Shown piece after piece: positions 13,001-23,389 of a stretch of DNA of 64,000 bases (its first letter is position 1; each line of letters opens with the position of its first letter). The DNA lies in the NCBI RefSeq assembly GCF_033439725.1, contig NW_026944387.1:3038001-3102000 (forward strand), given 5' to 3'. Under the pieces are notes generated by a model. That model made no database searches and was not told the DNA's origin. It saw only the letters and a list, made by a program, of their open reading frames with translations. The stretch comes from Neurospora tetraspora (Eukaryota; Ascomycota; Sordariomycetes; Sordariales; Sordariaceae). A program made the translations under genes and the position numbers.

Positions 13001-14036
13001 ACAGTCTCCTAACAAAACAAGACAACTGTCACTGCTTTATTGCTAACCACTAACCAATTCTGGCATCGAGGCCAGCGCATACGCAGAGGTATTGCAAGTA
13101 TCTACCCGCTGCCGGCGAGCCTAAGCGGAATCGTCTTCGTGCAAGCTTATTTCGACGGTACGGTCACTTGATTGGCCGGCAAATAATTAAATTGTTCGGC
13201 TACCTATGTGGTCAACCCTACAGACCTTCCGCTGTTCACGTCTGGTTGCCGCTTGATATTACGGACTTGCCCCAAATTCTCTATACTCGGTACGCCGAAT
13301 CCTACTGCCCACTGTCCCGCTGTCTCTTGTCGGGGCATTGCTGGGAGCTCGCAAGAGGAAGGATACGGTAAAGTCTAAATGAGCTCTCAGTTACTGTACC
13401 ATGGGACCATGTTTACTGACCGGCGGATCCCCTTGGTATTCGGACATCATCTACCTTTTTCTGCTTTCTAATACGGCTGGGCTCATCTGTCAGCACTTAC
13501 TGATCTTTTCTTCCGGAACTCCAAGCATCATAAACCAAGGAGAAACTCAAACGGAATCGTTGGGCGACACTTCGTATCGATCAAGCCTGTCGGCCTGACC
13601 GTATTGCGGAAAGCCAACTTGCTAACTGCTTCAGCCGGTGAGGAACAGAAACACACATGGAAGAAGCCGGGGATTAAAAAAGCCACCGATGTGCTGACAT
13701 TGACGGTTAGATTGAATATGAGGGAGGTCTATCACTTTACAAGTGTCTGGAGCTTTGCCTCCCATTCGAAGCAGATCAAATCAAAAATATATGCCCAATA
13801 AGGATGTGACACTGCTTTAGAAAGCCTACAGCCAACCATCGGTTGCACCCTGAATCTTAGGTGAAGTGGTATGAAGAATGTGCTTTCAGCATCCTAACGA
13901 TGTTGTAATTGTGGGATTCCTACAGGTACGCGGAACATAAGATGGGACTCTAATACCTAGAACCACTACCGGCCACTTGATATCAACCATGGTACCGTTT
14001 GGACAGCAGTTCTGTCAAACGTCATTCACCTTGCTC
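10015..14036. other. Intergenic, 4.0 kb
   Basis: This is the longest gene-poor stretch outside the RIP island. The largest frames are a 155-codon one at 10455-10922 (+) and a 134-codon one at 11909-12313 (-). Neither shows a domain, signal peptide or convincing introns, so I do not call them. Base composition is ordinary. The first few hundred bases should be the ferric reductase promoter. Confidence 0.5.
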
Positions 14037-15284
14037 TTATTTTGTTTTCCCAAGTTTAAACGCAGCATCAGCCATCACTGACTGTACGGCCTCATAGCCC
14101 TTCCAGAACTCCTGTTCCATCTTCCCAAACAACGACCGGGCCGCATCACGATCTACCCAGACCGCTACCTTACCAATAGCCAACCGAGCCGCACCGGAAG
14201 ACAGCCAGCTGCCCAGGTACATCATACCCAAGACAAACCTAAAGAACTGCCACCATGTTGTGAACATGATAACAGCGCTGTGGCCCCCGTTGATATGCGG
14301 ACCATACCATCTAGAAAGCTGTGAGCCGTTATGCACAGCAGTCGCAAAATCGCAGCAGACGCGGTAGACGAGGTAATAAAACCCTGTCTGCATCACCCAC
14401 CACCAAGGCTCACGCTTGAGTTCTGTAGGTTGTTGGCGGTCGCTACGGCTCGTTTTGTCATCGCAGGTACAACAAACTTCATTCTTATCATGTTGGTGCT
14501 GCGAGGCAGTTCGGTTCGCGGGGGATAAAGAAGAGTGGCTCAATTCGGTGGAAAGCATTTCTCCTGGTCCGAATCCCTCAACATCTCTCTGTTGCTCGCT
14601 TCTTTGCAACTCGAGCTGTTCCTCCGATAGGTCCCTTGATGAAGTTGTGGGCAAAGCGGCGTCTTTGCTTTTGACCCGGGCAAAATGGCTTTTCATCCTC
14701 TCCTTGAAACTCGTCGCCGTCGGGGTATCATCGACAGCTTCTGAACTCCGTCTTGAGCGGAGGCTCGGGAAGCCGGAAACGGTATCGGTGGTCTCTTTGA
14801 CGCAGTTGTCTGACGAGCGGCGGTAACCGCGGTTATGCTGATCATCATCGCTCAGATCTAGCTCGAGCGGATATATTTCCTTCTCCTTCCCCTTTCCAGT
14901 TGGATCGAGTCGCCCCTCGATACTGCTATCGGAAGCAGCTGGTGTTTCACTGACGCCTTCTTGTCGAGAGCGAAGGCCCTGCTCGCTATGTTCGAACGGT
15001 TCTTCGGAACAGGACTGGCCTGTGGTGACTTCGTCTAGCAGCTCTGTCGAGCCCCTGAGAGCTTTTGGCGCTTGAGCGTCCTGTGGTGGATAAGGCTCGT
15101 CGCATAAAGAATCGAGTAGAGGATCATCTTGAAAGGGGACATGCTTGTGCGGAGGGCTGTCGTCTTCGTTGCTGTCGCCACCGAGCGTGGCTTTCAGTTC
15201 GGCCGAGCTTGAAGACTCCCGAGGTATGCTTGGGTTGTATGGAGTCTTGGAGACTCCTTGGCTGATATCTCTAGTTGTATCCAT
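14037..15284 (-). CDS. Hypothetical membrane protein, acidic low-complexity N-terminus
   Basis: A single-exon model of 415 aa. I start at the first in-frame ATG (15284). The open frame extends 19 codons further, but from a TTG with no ATG. Residues 1 to about 290 are hydrophilic and rich in Ser, Glu and Asp, with little predicted structure. Around residue 275 there is a Cys cluster (EVCCTCDDK). The C-terminal third is conserved-looking and partly hydrophobic: a Trp/Tyr-rich segment (PWWWVMQTGFYYLVYRVCCD) and a second hydrophobic stretch (MFTTWWQFFRFVLGMMYLGS). It ends in charged helices rich in Glu and Lys. I do not recognise the family. A further 5' exon is possible because an acceptor-like CAG lies just above the frame near 15328. 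It is in tandem with the next minus-strand gene. Confidence 0.65.
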   Translation of the reverse strand: MDTTRDISQGVSKTPYNPSIPRESSSSAELKATLGGDSNEDDSPPHKHVPFQDDPLLDSLCDEPYPPQDAQAPKALRGSTELLDEVTTGQSCSEEPFEHSEQGLRSRQEGVSETPAASDSSIEGRLDPTGKGKEKEIYPLELDLSDDDQHNRGYRRSSDNCVKETTDTVSGFPSLRSRRSSEAVDDTPTATSFKERMKSHFARVKSKDAALPTTSSRDLSEEQLELQRSEQQRDVEGFGPGEMLSTELSHSSLSPANRTASQHQHDKNEVCCTCDDKTSRSDRQQPTELKREPWWWVMQTGFYYLVYRVCCDFATAVHNGSQLSRWYGPHINGGHSAVIMFTTWWQFFRFVLGMMYLGSWLSSGAARLAIGKVAVWVDRDAARSLFGKMEQEFWKGYEAVQSVMADAAFKLGKTK

Positions 15285-15855
15285 CTCGTTTGACAGTGAG
15301 TGACGCTGGCCGCGGTTGCTGCTAAGTCCTGAACTTGACAATCCTTAGGACAAATAAAGCAAGAATTGAACAGGAAATTGAGAATATGGGTGCAAACTAA
15401 AGAGTCAACGTAACTTTGTGTTGAATTTAAATAGTGTCCATTTCCGGACTTGGATGAAAGAGAGCTTCCTGCTGGGGTGCGTTTCGGCACAATAAAGACT
15501 GCTTCTTTGCAGATGTAAACAATAGCTTGTTAGAAGGACGGAGCACTCTCTGCATGAATCCTCTGTCACTGACCTCCTCTCATCTCCTGTTCGTTCTTCT
15601 CTGCATGATGGTTCGTCGCCTTTCTAGTTTAGACTTCCTCAGCCATTCTTCAATGACCTTTCAACTACGCAATGCTTATTGGAAGCCTGATTCTTCCAAA
15701 TGTTTCATGGTGGAACATTAAAAATGTGGTCTATCAAATCTGACTTAATATTGAGAAGGGATATTGCAAACGGATTGAAAGTGATGATGTCTGTTGACGA
15801 GAAAGGCATGGCCTCATCTCTTTCAGGCCAGTGAGAACGATCAGGATGGTACAAT
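15285..15855. other. Intergenic spacer
   Basis: 571 bases between two minus-strand genes. It should contain the 5' region of the 14037-15284 gene, possibly including a non-coding or short coding first exon. No other element is seen. Confidence 0.5.
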
Positions 15856-16644
15856 TCACCGAGGCCGCCCAGATATCCATCTCCCCTCAACCGATCTTAG
15901 AATCGGTACCGTTGTCAGCCTTCTTACTCCCCTCCCATGCTCATCAACCACCCAAAACGGCCGAGTTGACATGGAGTCCCTCCTCATACTTCTTCGCTGC
16001 CGTGATGATATCTCACTGTCAGCATCACCTATACTATCCCTCTCAAAAAACTTAGTATCCGGACAACCAAAGGTATGACTTGATATTCGCTCCTCTCTCA
16101 CTGCCACCTCATCTGTTCCGTATTCACTACTAACCTCCTCGCTAGCGCTGGAGTAGTAACTCTCCCTCCACCTTCCCATCCTCCTCTGGCACTCTTTCGT
16201 CAGAGCTTCCAGTCCTTCTGGGCCCTTATCAGCTGCGAACTCACGCACGCTTGCCGCGCGAATGTAACACCAGTATGCCTTGTCCCATTGGGCCATTCGG
16301 CGAAAGCAGTGGCCGCGGAAGAGCTGGGATTTCGCAACTAGTTGAGGTTGGTCGTAGTAGGAAGCGAGGTCGAGGGCGTGATCGGCGTGGGAGAGAGCTG
16401 TGGCTGTCCTTGCTCTGGAGCCGGGCAGGACGGAAGGAGTAGGTCTCGGGCTCCGTTCTCCTTGCCCTTGTGAGAGAAAATGGTCATAGGTAAAGTCACC
16501 GGTACTACCACACTCGAGAAGGATCTTGCAGCGAAGAAGGGAGTTGTTGATAGCTCTGGTTGATTCGATCCTTGAGGCGGCAGGACCTCTGGACATTGAT
16601 CCACCTCGTAGGTGCGCCATTCCTGTGGATTGACGGAGTAACAT
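15856..16644 (-). CDS. Hypothetical protein with TPR-like helical region
   Basis: A single-exon model of 262 aa from ATG 16644. Residues about 85-150 contain alternating helices with TPR-like spacing (HALDLASYYDQPQLVAKSQL, then FRRMAQWDKAYWCYIRAASV). A basic segment follows (KECQRRMGRWRESYY), and the C-terminus is charged and rich in Ser and Arg. No signal peptide or membrane helix is seen. I cannot assign a family beyond a weak resemblance to tetratricopeptide repeats. The spacer to the next gene downstream on the same strand is 571 bases, so the two are probably separate transcription units. Confidence 0.6.
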   Translation of the reverse strand: MLLRQSTGMAHLRGGSMSRGPAASRIESTRAINNSLLRCKILLECGSTGDFTYDHFLSQGQGERSPRPTPSVLPGSRARTATALSHADHALDLASYYDQPQLVAKSQLFRGHCFRRMAQWDKAYWCYIRAASVREFAADKGPEGLEALTKECQRRMGRWRESYYSSASEEVSSEYGTDEVAVREERISSHTFGCPDTKFFERDSIGDADSEISSRQRRSMRRDSMSTRPFWVVDEHGRGVRRLTTVPILRSVEGRWISGRPR

Positions 16645-17170
16645 GAATGGGATGATTGAATGTTTCGATTCGGATCAAAAAGGGCCAAGAATCAAGTGTA
16701 AAACCGGGCGCATGTCATCTTCGGACTGGCTTCATCGATTCACCACGGAAACGCATGGGGAGAAGAAAGATGGGGTTATATAAACCGCCAATTGTCATTT
16801 TTCCTGTCTTTGCTGTAATCGAAAGCCTATATGACATACAAAAACCTCTGGATAAAGGAAATGCCCGTGATCAAGGCGCATTCTTGTGAAGGGAGACGGA
16901 CGGAGGAGGCGGAGGGGGAAAGACCAACAAAGGAGAATGCGCTCACAAAGCGTTGGTGCCCCACCACCATACGTAATGGGTCATGGCTGAATGAGATCGG
17001 ATGAGATGAACCGTGCCTGCCCATTATGCAGTGATGTCCTTTTCCTTCCACATCGTAGGTGGTTCTGTCGAAAATTCGAAGTCGTCGTCCAAAATTGCAA
17101 CATGGAAAGAATAATGTTTCGGCAGTGTCAAGCGCGATAACACCCCTGTCGTGGGGTTTGGTTCGGGAGG
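16645..17170. other. Divergent intergenic region
   Basis: 526 bases shared by the 5' ends of the minus-strand gene at 15856-16644 and the plus-strand rhomboid gene. No specific regulatory site could be established by eye. Confidence 0.5.
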
Positions 17171-18526
17171 ATGGCGGCAGGCAATTTCATATCGGAAAGA
17201 GCAATGCAACATTACCGTAAGCAGGAACCAACGACGAACCCCCATCGGGAAGTACGCACGAAACCGTCGGGATCTACACCAAGTGTTCTTTCTCCAAAAA
17301 GGCATCAATTTCTTGCGAACAAGTCCTCCCCGAGGTTGGGTATCCGAGCTCCCTGTAGCCTCATTCGGGTCATCCCTTCGTTTGTTGGCGCGTTGGCTCG
17401 GTTGGTTCTGCACTTCGTCAAAGAGAAACCCCGGATCGGCACCTACCCCACCATCGCCGACATCAACGCAATGCGCGCCTTGCTTTCAGAGGTGGCTTCT
17501 CAACGAGCCAACAAAGTATTCGCCCAGTTACCATTCGAGTTCTTTCCCCGTGCCCTTTTCGACGCGAGGTGGCAGCGAAGTCCCTATCTCGGCAGGTATC
17601 TGATCAGCAACTTCAAAAAGGGCTGGTTTGTCTACCTTTTCTGCGGCGTCAACGCGGCCGTCTTTGCCATCTGGCGATACCCTTCCCTTCTCGACCTCCC
17701 CTCCAAGCTCTTTTCCTCTTTCCAAACAAAACAGCAACCACAAGGGAGGGGTGGTAGAAGTAGTAGAGGTCTGGGCAACAACGTGAGGACCATCCACGAT
17801 CTCAATAGGGATCAGGAAGGCGAGAGGAGTGGTAGAAGTAGTAGAGGTCTGGGCAACAACGTGAGGACCATCCACGATCTCAATAGGGGTCAGGAAGACG
17901 CGAGTTCGAAACGATCTGGATCCTTCCTTAGCCTTCAGAATGAGGCCAATCACTTGCAGACCCTCCGCCGCCACTTCACCATCTCCCTCGACAACAGTGC
18001 CCAAGGCCGTTGGTGGACCATTCTCACCTCGGCTGTCTCGCACCAGGATCTCGACCATATTGTCAAGAACCTGACCACCTTCATCAGCGTGGCCAGTATC
18101 GGTATCAACAGGGGTCTGTCCAACGGCCAGCTCTTTTGCGTCTGCCTGGGCTCTGCTGTCGCCGGGTCGGTGGGCCAACTATGGCATTTTGCACACAAGG
18201 TGGAAAGAGATCGCCAGAGCCGTCGGCGAGGAGTTATTATGACCCGTTACGGCTTGGGGGCGAGCGGCATCGTGAGCGGGTTGAGCGTTGCTATGGCTAT
18301 GCTCTTTCCATATACTCCGGTGCAAAAGTTTGCTGGAATGCTGCCGCTGCCGCTGCCGCTGCAGTTGTGGACGGTACCTTTGATCAGCTTTGCCTACGAT
18401 TTGTGGATGTTGAACGATGAAAGTTCCAAGATTGGACACGGGGCGCATCTTGGTGGTGCCATTTTCGGGGGACTGTACTCCTTTTTTGCATTGAGAGGGC
18501 TCAGCCTGACACCTCACCGGTGGTAA
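17171..18526 (+). CDS. Rhomboid-family intramembrane serine protease
   Basis: A single-exon model of 451 aa. A hydrophobic segment (GWFVYLFCGVNAAVFAIWRY) is followed by a long hydrophilic loop, then the core motifs. These are an HQDLDHIVKNLTTF segment, the catalytic serine in GLGASG (Ser365) and the catalytic histidine in GHGAHLGG (His426). About six helices span the membrane. The one-plus-six layout with a long N-terminal extension resembles mitochondrial Pcp1/PARL rhomboids, but the first 70 residues are not a clean presequence, so mitochondrial location is only suspected. The loop contains a tandem 26-residue duplication (GRSSRGLGNNVRTIHDLNR twice) encoded by nearly identical DNA. The conserved Ser and His are present, so the enzyme is probably active. 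Confidence 0.87.
   Translation: MAAGNFISERAMQHYRKQEPTTNPHREVRTKPSGSTPSVLSPKRHQFLANKSSPRLGIRAPCSLIRVIPSFVGALARLVLHFVKEKPRIGTYPTIADINAMRALLSEVASQRANKVFAQLPFEFFPRALFDARWQRSPYLGRYLISNFKKGWFVYLFCGVNAAVFAIWRYPSLLDLPSKLFSSFQTKQQPQGRGGRSSRGLGNNVRTIHDLNRDQEGERSGRSSRGLGNNVRTIHDLNRGQEDASSKRSGSFLSLQNEANHLQTLRRHFTISLDNSAQGRWWTILTSAVSHQDLDHIVKNLTTFISVASIGINRGLSNGQLFCVCLGSAVAGSVGQLWHFAHKVERDRQSRRRGVIMTRYGLGASGIVSGLSVAMAMLFPYTPVQKFAGMLPLPLPLQLWTVPLISFAYDLWMLNDESSKIGHGAHLGGAIFGGLYSFFALRGLSLTPHRW
17751..17906 (+). repeat. 78-bp in-frame tandem duplication inside rhomboid gene
   Basis: Two adjacent units start at 17751 and 17829, period 78 bp (26 codons). About the first 60 bases are identical between the copies, and only the unit ends differ by a few substitutions. 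It lies in the extramembrane loop between the first helix and the rhomboid core. Confidence 0.92.
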
Positions 18527-19060
18527 TGTGGCATATGAGGAATGTATGGGCGCGTACAAGAGCCCGAGTTACTCAGGTTCTTGCCTGGGAACATGGGATG
18601 GGTAAGCTAGACACTGTCATCGCCTTGAGCTTTCCAGGTTGCACGATCGGTTTAACAGCACGTGTAGAGCGCAGATCATGTTCGGTTACTTTGGTTGACC
18701 ATATTTGAAGTGTTGGTCAGAAGCAAAAGCAAGGGATGTATCTACAAGTCTCTCCTGTCCCCAACGCCGCGTATACAAAGGAGTGGTATCATGATGAAAG
18801 AACAAAAGCTGTTGCAAAAACTCAAAGGGAGACCGTAAAGGAACGACTGGCAAGCATGGTACCAACCCTTCCAAGTTGGCCTTACGTTTGCCGTCATAAA
18901 GCAAGTTCAACTTCGACAAAAGATATCGAAGTGATGGGGCATGGTGTCTACAAGAAGAAAACGCAAACACACAACATCAATTTGTCGAAGCCGTCCTGTC
19001 TCCTAGGGAGACAAAGCTCAAGGTAAAAGTGGGTAGAAGCAACAGATCTAGGACCTGCAG
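18527..19060. other. Convergent intergenic region
   Basis: 534 bases between the ends of the plus-strand rhomboid gene and the minus-strand RTA1 gene. Presumed 3' UTRs of both. Nothing else is seen. Confidence 0.5.
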
Positions 19061-20490
19061 TTAGCCCCAAAGCGCATCAGGGTCAACAAGCTTCTGCGCC
19101 TCTCTAGGCGTTCTCCTCGGCGTCTCGGCCGGCATAGACCCTGAAAGGGGCGGGCTTCCCGCTTCGCTGGGCACGTAGGGTACAACCTGTACCGGGGTAA
19201 TCTCATAGGGTGCCCGCTGATACACGCGCTTGTCTTGCGGCGATGCCAACGGTGGGGGTGGTGGCGGATATATGGAATGGTATGACCGCGGAGATGGTTG
19301 CGCAGTCATGGGAGATGCTGGAAATGGCTGTGAAATGGCTCTCTTTCTGTGCTGGCTTGTCGATGGCCGCCAGTTGCGTAGAGGCAGATCTGACTCATCG
19401 CCCGCAAGCGTGAACGGGGCAGTCTCAGCCCAAGATGATCCAAAGGCCCTCCCAACAGGTGCCATGGAGAGAATGATAGCGGCGACAAGTACGAGGGTGT
19501 CGTCAAGTACTAGCGAGACGACTTGGGATTGCACGAGGCCGCTTGCGAGCCCTCCGGTAAAAGCAGCCAGTCGGATAGATGCTCTTACTAGCAGAAGTAC
19601 CGAGGCTGCCTGTATGCCTGTTATGGTGTTAACAAAGGTCCGTTCCTGTGGCAAAAGGGGAAGGCACGGAACTTACAAAGGAGGAATTTTTTGAAGTAAG
19701 AAGACAAGTAGACCATGGAAAACGTGGGATCAAAGATAAACCGGCGATGAGATAATTTGAGCCGGAAGTACCAGTAGCCACCCAAGAAGAGGGCAAGACT
19801 TGTCAACTGTAAAGCCAACCCGGTCAACAGGATGTTCAATCCCTGATGTCTCTGCAGTTTCCGGGTCAGTAAGCCGCTATTCAGGTACCACAACCAGGAT
19901 TTCAGGGTATCAACACGTACCTCAAGCTCAGTATCGCTCGTAGCTGATAGAGCAATCCCGATGGACTGGAAAGCCAAGGTGAAGATATCGAGAGCCACAA
20001 ACACGATATTACAGTAGATGGGCTCCGGAATGAGGCTGAACTGCTCGCCATAGATAACCATGACATGCGGAAGAACCAGGTAGACGGCGGCGCTGATGAA
20101 TGTCGGTCCCCATAGTGTCCCTATCATATATAGGAGGAAACGGCCTTCGCTGGCAGGGTTCGACCGTAGCAGTATTTTCCCAGCATGACCCACAACCTCG
20201 AGGAGTAGGCCAAGCGTGGTCAATACGGCATAAAGGGGCGTTTTGTAGCGGACCCCCGTAAATGTGTTGATAGGGATGAGTGCGGCGAAAGCAGCAAGCA
20301 TGAAAGCATTGCCGGCAGGGGATGTCTGGTATGACAAGAAGCCACCGGGGACGGGGCATGATGTGTCGGAACTGCAGTCTCGGGTGGTCAACATGTTGTC
20401 GGATTTGGAGCCGCCTGTGTACTCATCGACGTTGATAAAGTTGATGACATGCGGGATGGACGACATGCGACTGGGAAGAGACATAAACAT
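19061..20490 (-). CDS. RTA1-like seven-helix membrane protein
   Basis: Predicted exons are 20490-19921, 19851-19677 and 19617-19061 (minus), 433 aa. The family (RTA1/RTM1/RSB1, lipid-translocating exporter-like) is fungal and includes proteins linked to toxin, azole or sphingoid-base resistance. Matching features are an extracellular N-terminus followed by SYQTSPAGNAFMLAAFAALI. Next come the LLLEVVGHAGKILL and LLYMIGTLWGPTFISAAVYL helices, then NIVFVALDIFTLAFQSIGIA. The late helix LLLVRASIRLAAFTGGL corresponds to the family's RS..R..E..G segment. Here that Glu appears to be Ala, a departure from the usual pattern as I recall it. The last 120 residues are a cytosolic Pro/Ser-rich tail with a six-proline run. 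Introns are 69 and 59 nt. The 69-nt one is in frame and stop-free. The substrate is unknown. Confidence 0.87.
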
Positions 20491-22212
20491 GGCCGTCGGG
20501 TGGTGGCACGCCCATCGTAGAGATATATCCTCAAACCAGTACCCATCCTACGGGCCGGCTCATCAGGATGCCTTTCCGGCCTCGCCTCGACACTGACCCG
20601 ACAAACTGGAACCGCGTAGTACCGGGCGCTTAAGGTCCATGTTCGAGAGGAGAACCAGAAGGTGAAGATGGCAGATTGCCGATCAGCCAGAAGCGCACCT
20701 GCTGCCGACACAGTACGAACAAGACGCCGGGGGCCCGGGATGCTTGGTAGTGAATGAGGGCCGGGCCGTTGTTTGTTTCGGTCAGCACCTTACACAGTAA
20801 TGCCATGGTTAACAACACCGGTGTTGGACTCTATAATCGCAGAATCTCTGGCTCTTCCTGCCATCCATTTTATATTCGTCTTAAACTCATCCGTCAAGAA
20901 CAGAGAGCATCATGGCATCCAAAGGAACACTTGGTCCAAAATGAAGCCTGAGCCGACCATTACACGCGAAATCTCAACGTTCTGGTGTCGACACACCGAG
21001 TGTCATCGCCAAGAGCCAATAGTGGACAGTGAACCGTGGCTTGGGGGCCCTTGGGGGCATTGGGGCTTGGCCTGTCTGGCTGTCTGGTCGCGCTTGTCTT
21101 GATGTTATTCGCAACCACTGCCGTAAAGGCGTTGGATCGGCTACAGCGTTGTATCGGCGTATGGTGATTCCGCACATGGTGCACAGTGAGACACCTCTCT
21201 GCCTAGCCGAGCCCTCCAAGCCCATGTCTTTTCCTGCACGAGACGCGGGATGTGAATGCTAGGTTGCATGAAGGCTGGTGAACGTTGGTTGGTGTTGGTC
21301 GGCAAAGGGTTACAGTCTTTGTGATAGCGTCTCAACTGGCCAATGGGAGATTGTTGTTGAACTTGTTGGTGCTAACGCGGCAGACTACCAATGATGGTCG
21401 ATAGTGTTGACACTACGGGCCAGCGCCGACATGTTCCGGTTGGAACGCTCACATGCCATTGATCTGTTTAACCGAGCCAAACGACTAAGCGCGGTACAAC
21501 CGTGCCCAGAAGAGGTGCAAGGTCGGATGGGTTGGTGTGTTGGAGGACGAAAGAAGGAAGAGAGGTGGGCGAGATGGGACGGATGAATCAATGAGAAGAA
21601 GCACGAACCAACTGTTCATGATTCATAGATCCTGATCAAAATTGGGACGAGCCGGACCTGCAGAACACAGCTAGGCAAAGTGTCATCTGATGCCAGCTAA
21701 CAGACTGTCGGCAAATCATCTGCAAGTTTTGTTAGTGCCTGACTTGACAGTCGGTATCGAGCCACATCGCATCGACGACATGTCATGTCGACCTGAGTTC
21801 CCCGGGCCGCCCCTTCCTGGCTTCGAACAATCGACAGCCCCGTAATGACGAGTCTGCCGTCCAATGACATGACGGCTTCCAAGTCGCAACTTTCCTTTTC
21901 CAGCGGGTTGGTCATTTGCGCCATTGTGCCTTCCTGTTCTGTATTCCTGTAATCCTGTTCTTGTCATTTGTGCGTTGGTTCAAGTTGTGCGTTGGATTCG
22001 GTGATCGATTTCCATCTGTTGGTCTCACACCGTGACTACTCCCCAGAACCAATGTCGCGCTGAGCTCAGCAAATCCCGTTGCCACCCGGCGAACACCACC
22101 AGGGCCGCCACACTGACACAAAACACCGGCCCGATAGCCAAGCACCAAGCTCTCTACGACCGGCACATTCGACCGACAGACAGCGCATTGCAGTGTGCAG
22201 TGCTGAAGCAGC
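20491..22212. other. Divergent intergenic region, 1.7 kb
   Basis: This region lies between the 5' ends of the RTA1 gene (minus) and the lipase gene (plus). Several open frames of 60 to 110 codons lack domains and are rejected. No regulatory motif could be defended. Confidence 0.5.
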
Positions 22213-23389
22213 ATGGAGACAGGAAAAGCCATCATCGTAGCAGTGGCGGTGCCCGCGCGAACGAGTCTACTTCGTTGCGCAGCGAGGACGATACTGACTC
22301 CAAAGACTACACCAACAGCCAGGCGCTATTTTGGAGCGTCATCGACTTGTCATCGCCAAAGCTTGGATCCGCGAAACAAGTTTGCGCCCAAGGAGTACCT
22401 GGGCAAGGAGATTGTAGACGACTATGCCATCCTAAGAGACCAGTATGGTGAGTCCCGAGTTGCGCCATCTGAACAAATACCTAAAGCACAAGTCACTGAC
22501 TGCTCCAGAAACACCCAAAAACCCCATTGTTCTGGCCCACGGCCTTCTTGGCTTTGCTGAACTAAAGCTCGCCGGTTCCTTTCTGCCTTCCATCCACTAC
22601 TGGCACGGCATCAAAGACGCTCTTAGCAGGAGGAAATGTGAGGTCATTACCACCACCGTCCCTCCAAGCAGCTCGGTCGAGCAGCGTGCGGCTGAGCTGG
22701 CCCGTGGCATTGAAGCCCAGGCCCAGGGAAAGAGCGTCAACATCATAGCCCACAGCATGGGCGGTTTGGATGCTCGATATATGATCTCGCAGCTCAAACC
22801 CGCCGGTGTGAGGGTCAAGTCGCTCGTCACCGTCGCCACTCCCCACCATGGCAGCACCTTCGCCGACTACTTGATGGATGAAATTGGCCCTGAACGCTTG
22901 CCCAGTCTTTACAACATGTGGGAGCGCATCACCGGCTTTGAGACGGGCGCCTTCAACCAGCTGACCAAAAGGTATATGACTGAAGATTTCAACCCCAAGA
23001 CACCCGATGATCCCGAGGTCCGCTACTTCTCGTACGGAGCCATGGTCCACGAGAAACCACCGCTCCTTAGCCCTTTCCGCCTCTCCCACGGAATTATCCA
23101 CGGCATCGAGGGGCCTAATGATGGTCTCGTCAGTGTCCAAAGCAGCCAGTGGGGCACGTACAAAGGAACGCTCTCTGGTGTGAACCATCTCGATCTTATC
23201 AACTGGAGCAATAGGTTCCGCTTCACCTGGCAAAAGTGGATGGGCAGGCCGCCCACGTAAGTTCTCGAGCCGCTCATCTCGACTCCCCTTCCCTTATTCT
23301 GGGTTCTTTCTGACTCCGTCGACTCCAGGTTTAATGCAATTGCCTTTTACCTCGACATTGCCGACATGCTCGCGAAGGAAGGACTATGA
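22213..23389 (+). CDS. Triacylglycerol lipase, TGL2-like alpha/beta hydrolase
   Basis: Predicted exons are 22213-22447, 22509-23256 and 23329-23389, 347 aa. The fold begins at NPIVLAHGLLGFAELKLAG. The nucleophile elbow is AHSMGG (Ser161). Asp283 in EGPNDGLVS and His305 in GVNHLDLINW complete a plausible catalytic triad, and ATPHHGS follows the elbow as in lipases of this group. The N-terminus (about 50 residues) is rich in Arg, Ser, Thr and Ala and ends near RRYFG, resembling a mitochondrial presequence. That fits yeast Tgl2, a mitochondrial triacylglycerol lipase. Splicing exon 2 to the 61-nt exon 3 gives the C-terminus FNAIAFYLDIADMLAKEGL. Without that splice the frame stops right at the donor. 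Function is inferred from family resemblance. Substrate chain length is not predictable. Confidence 0.92.
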
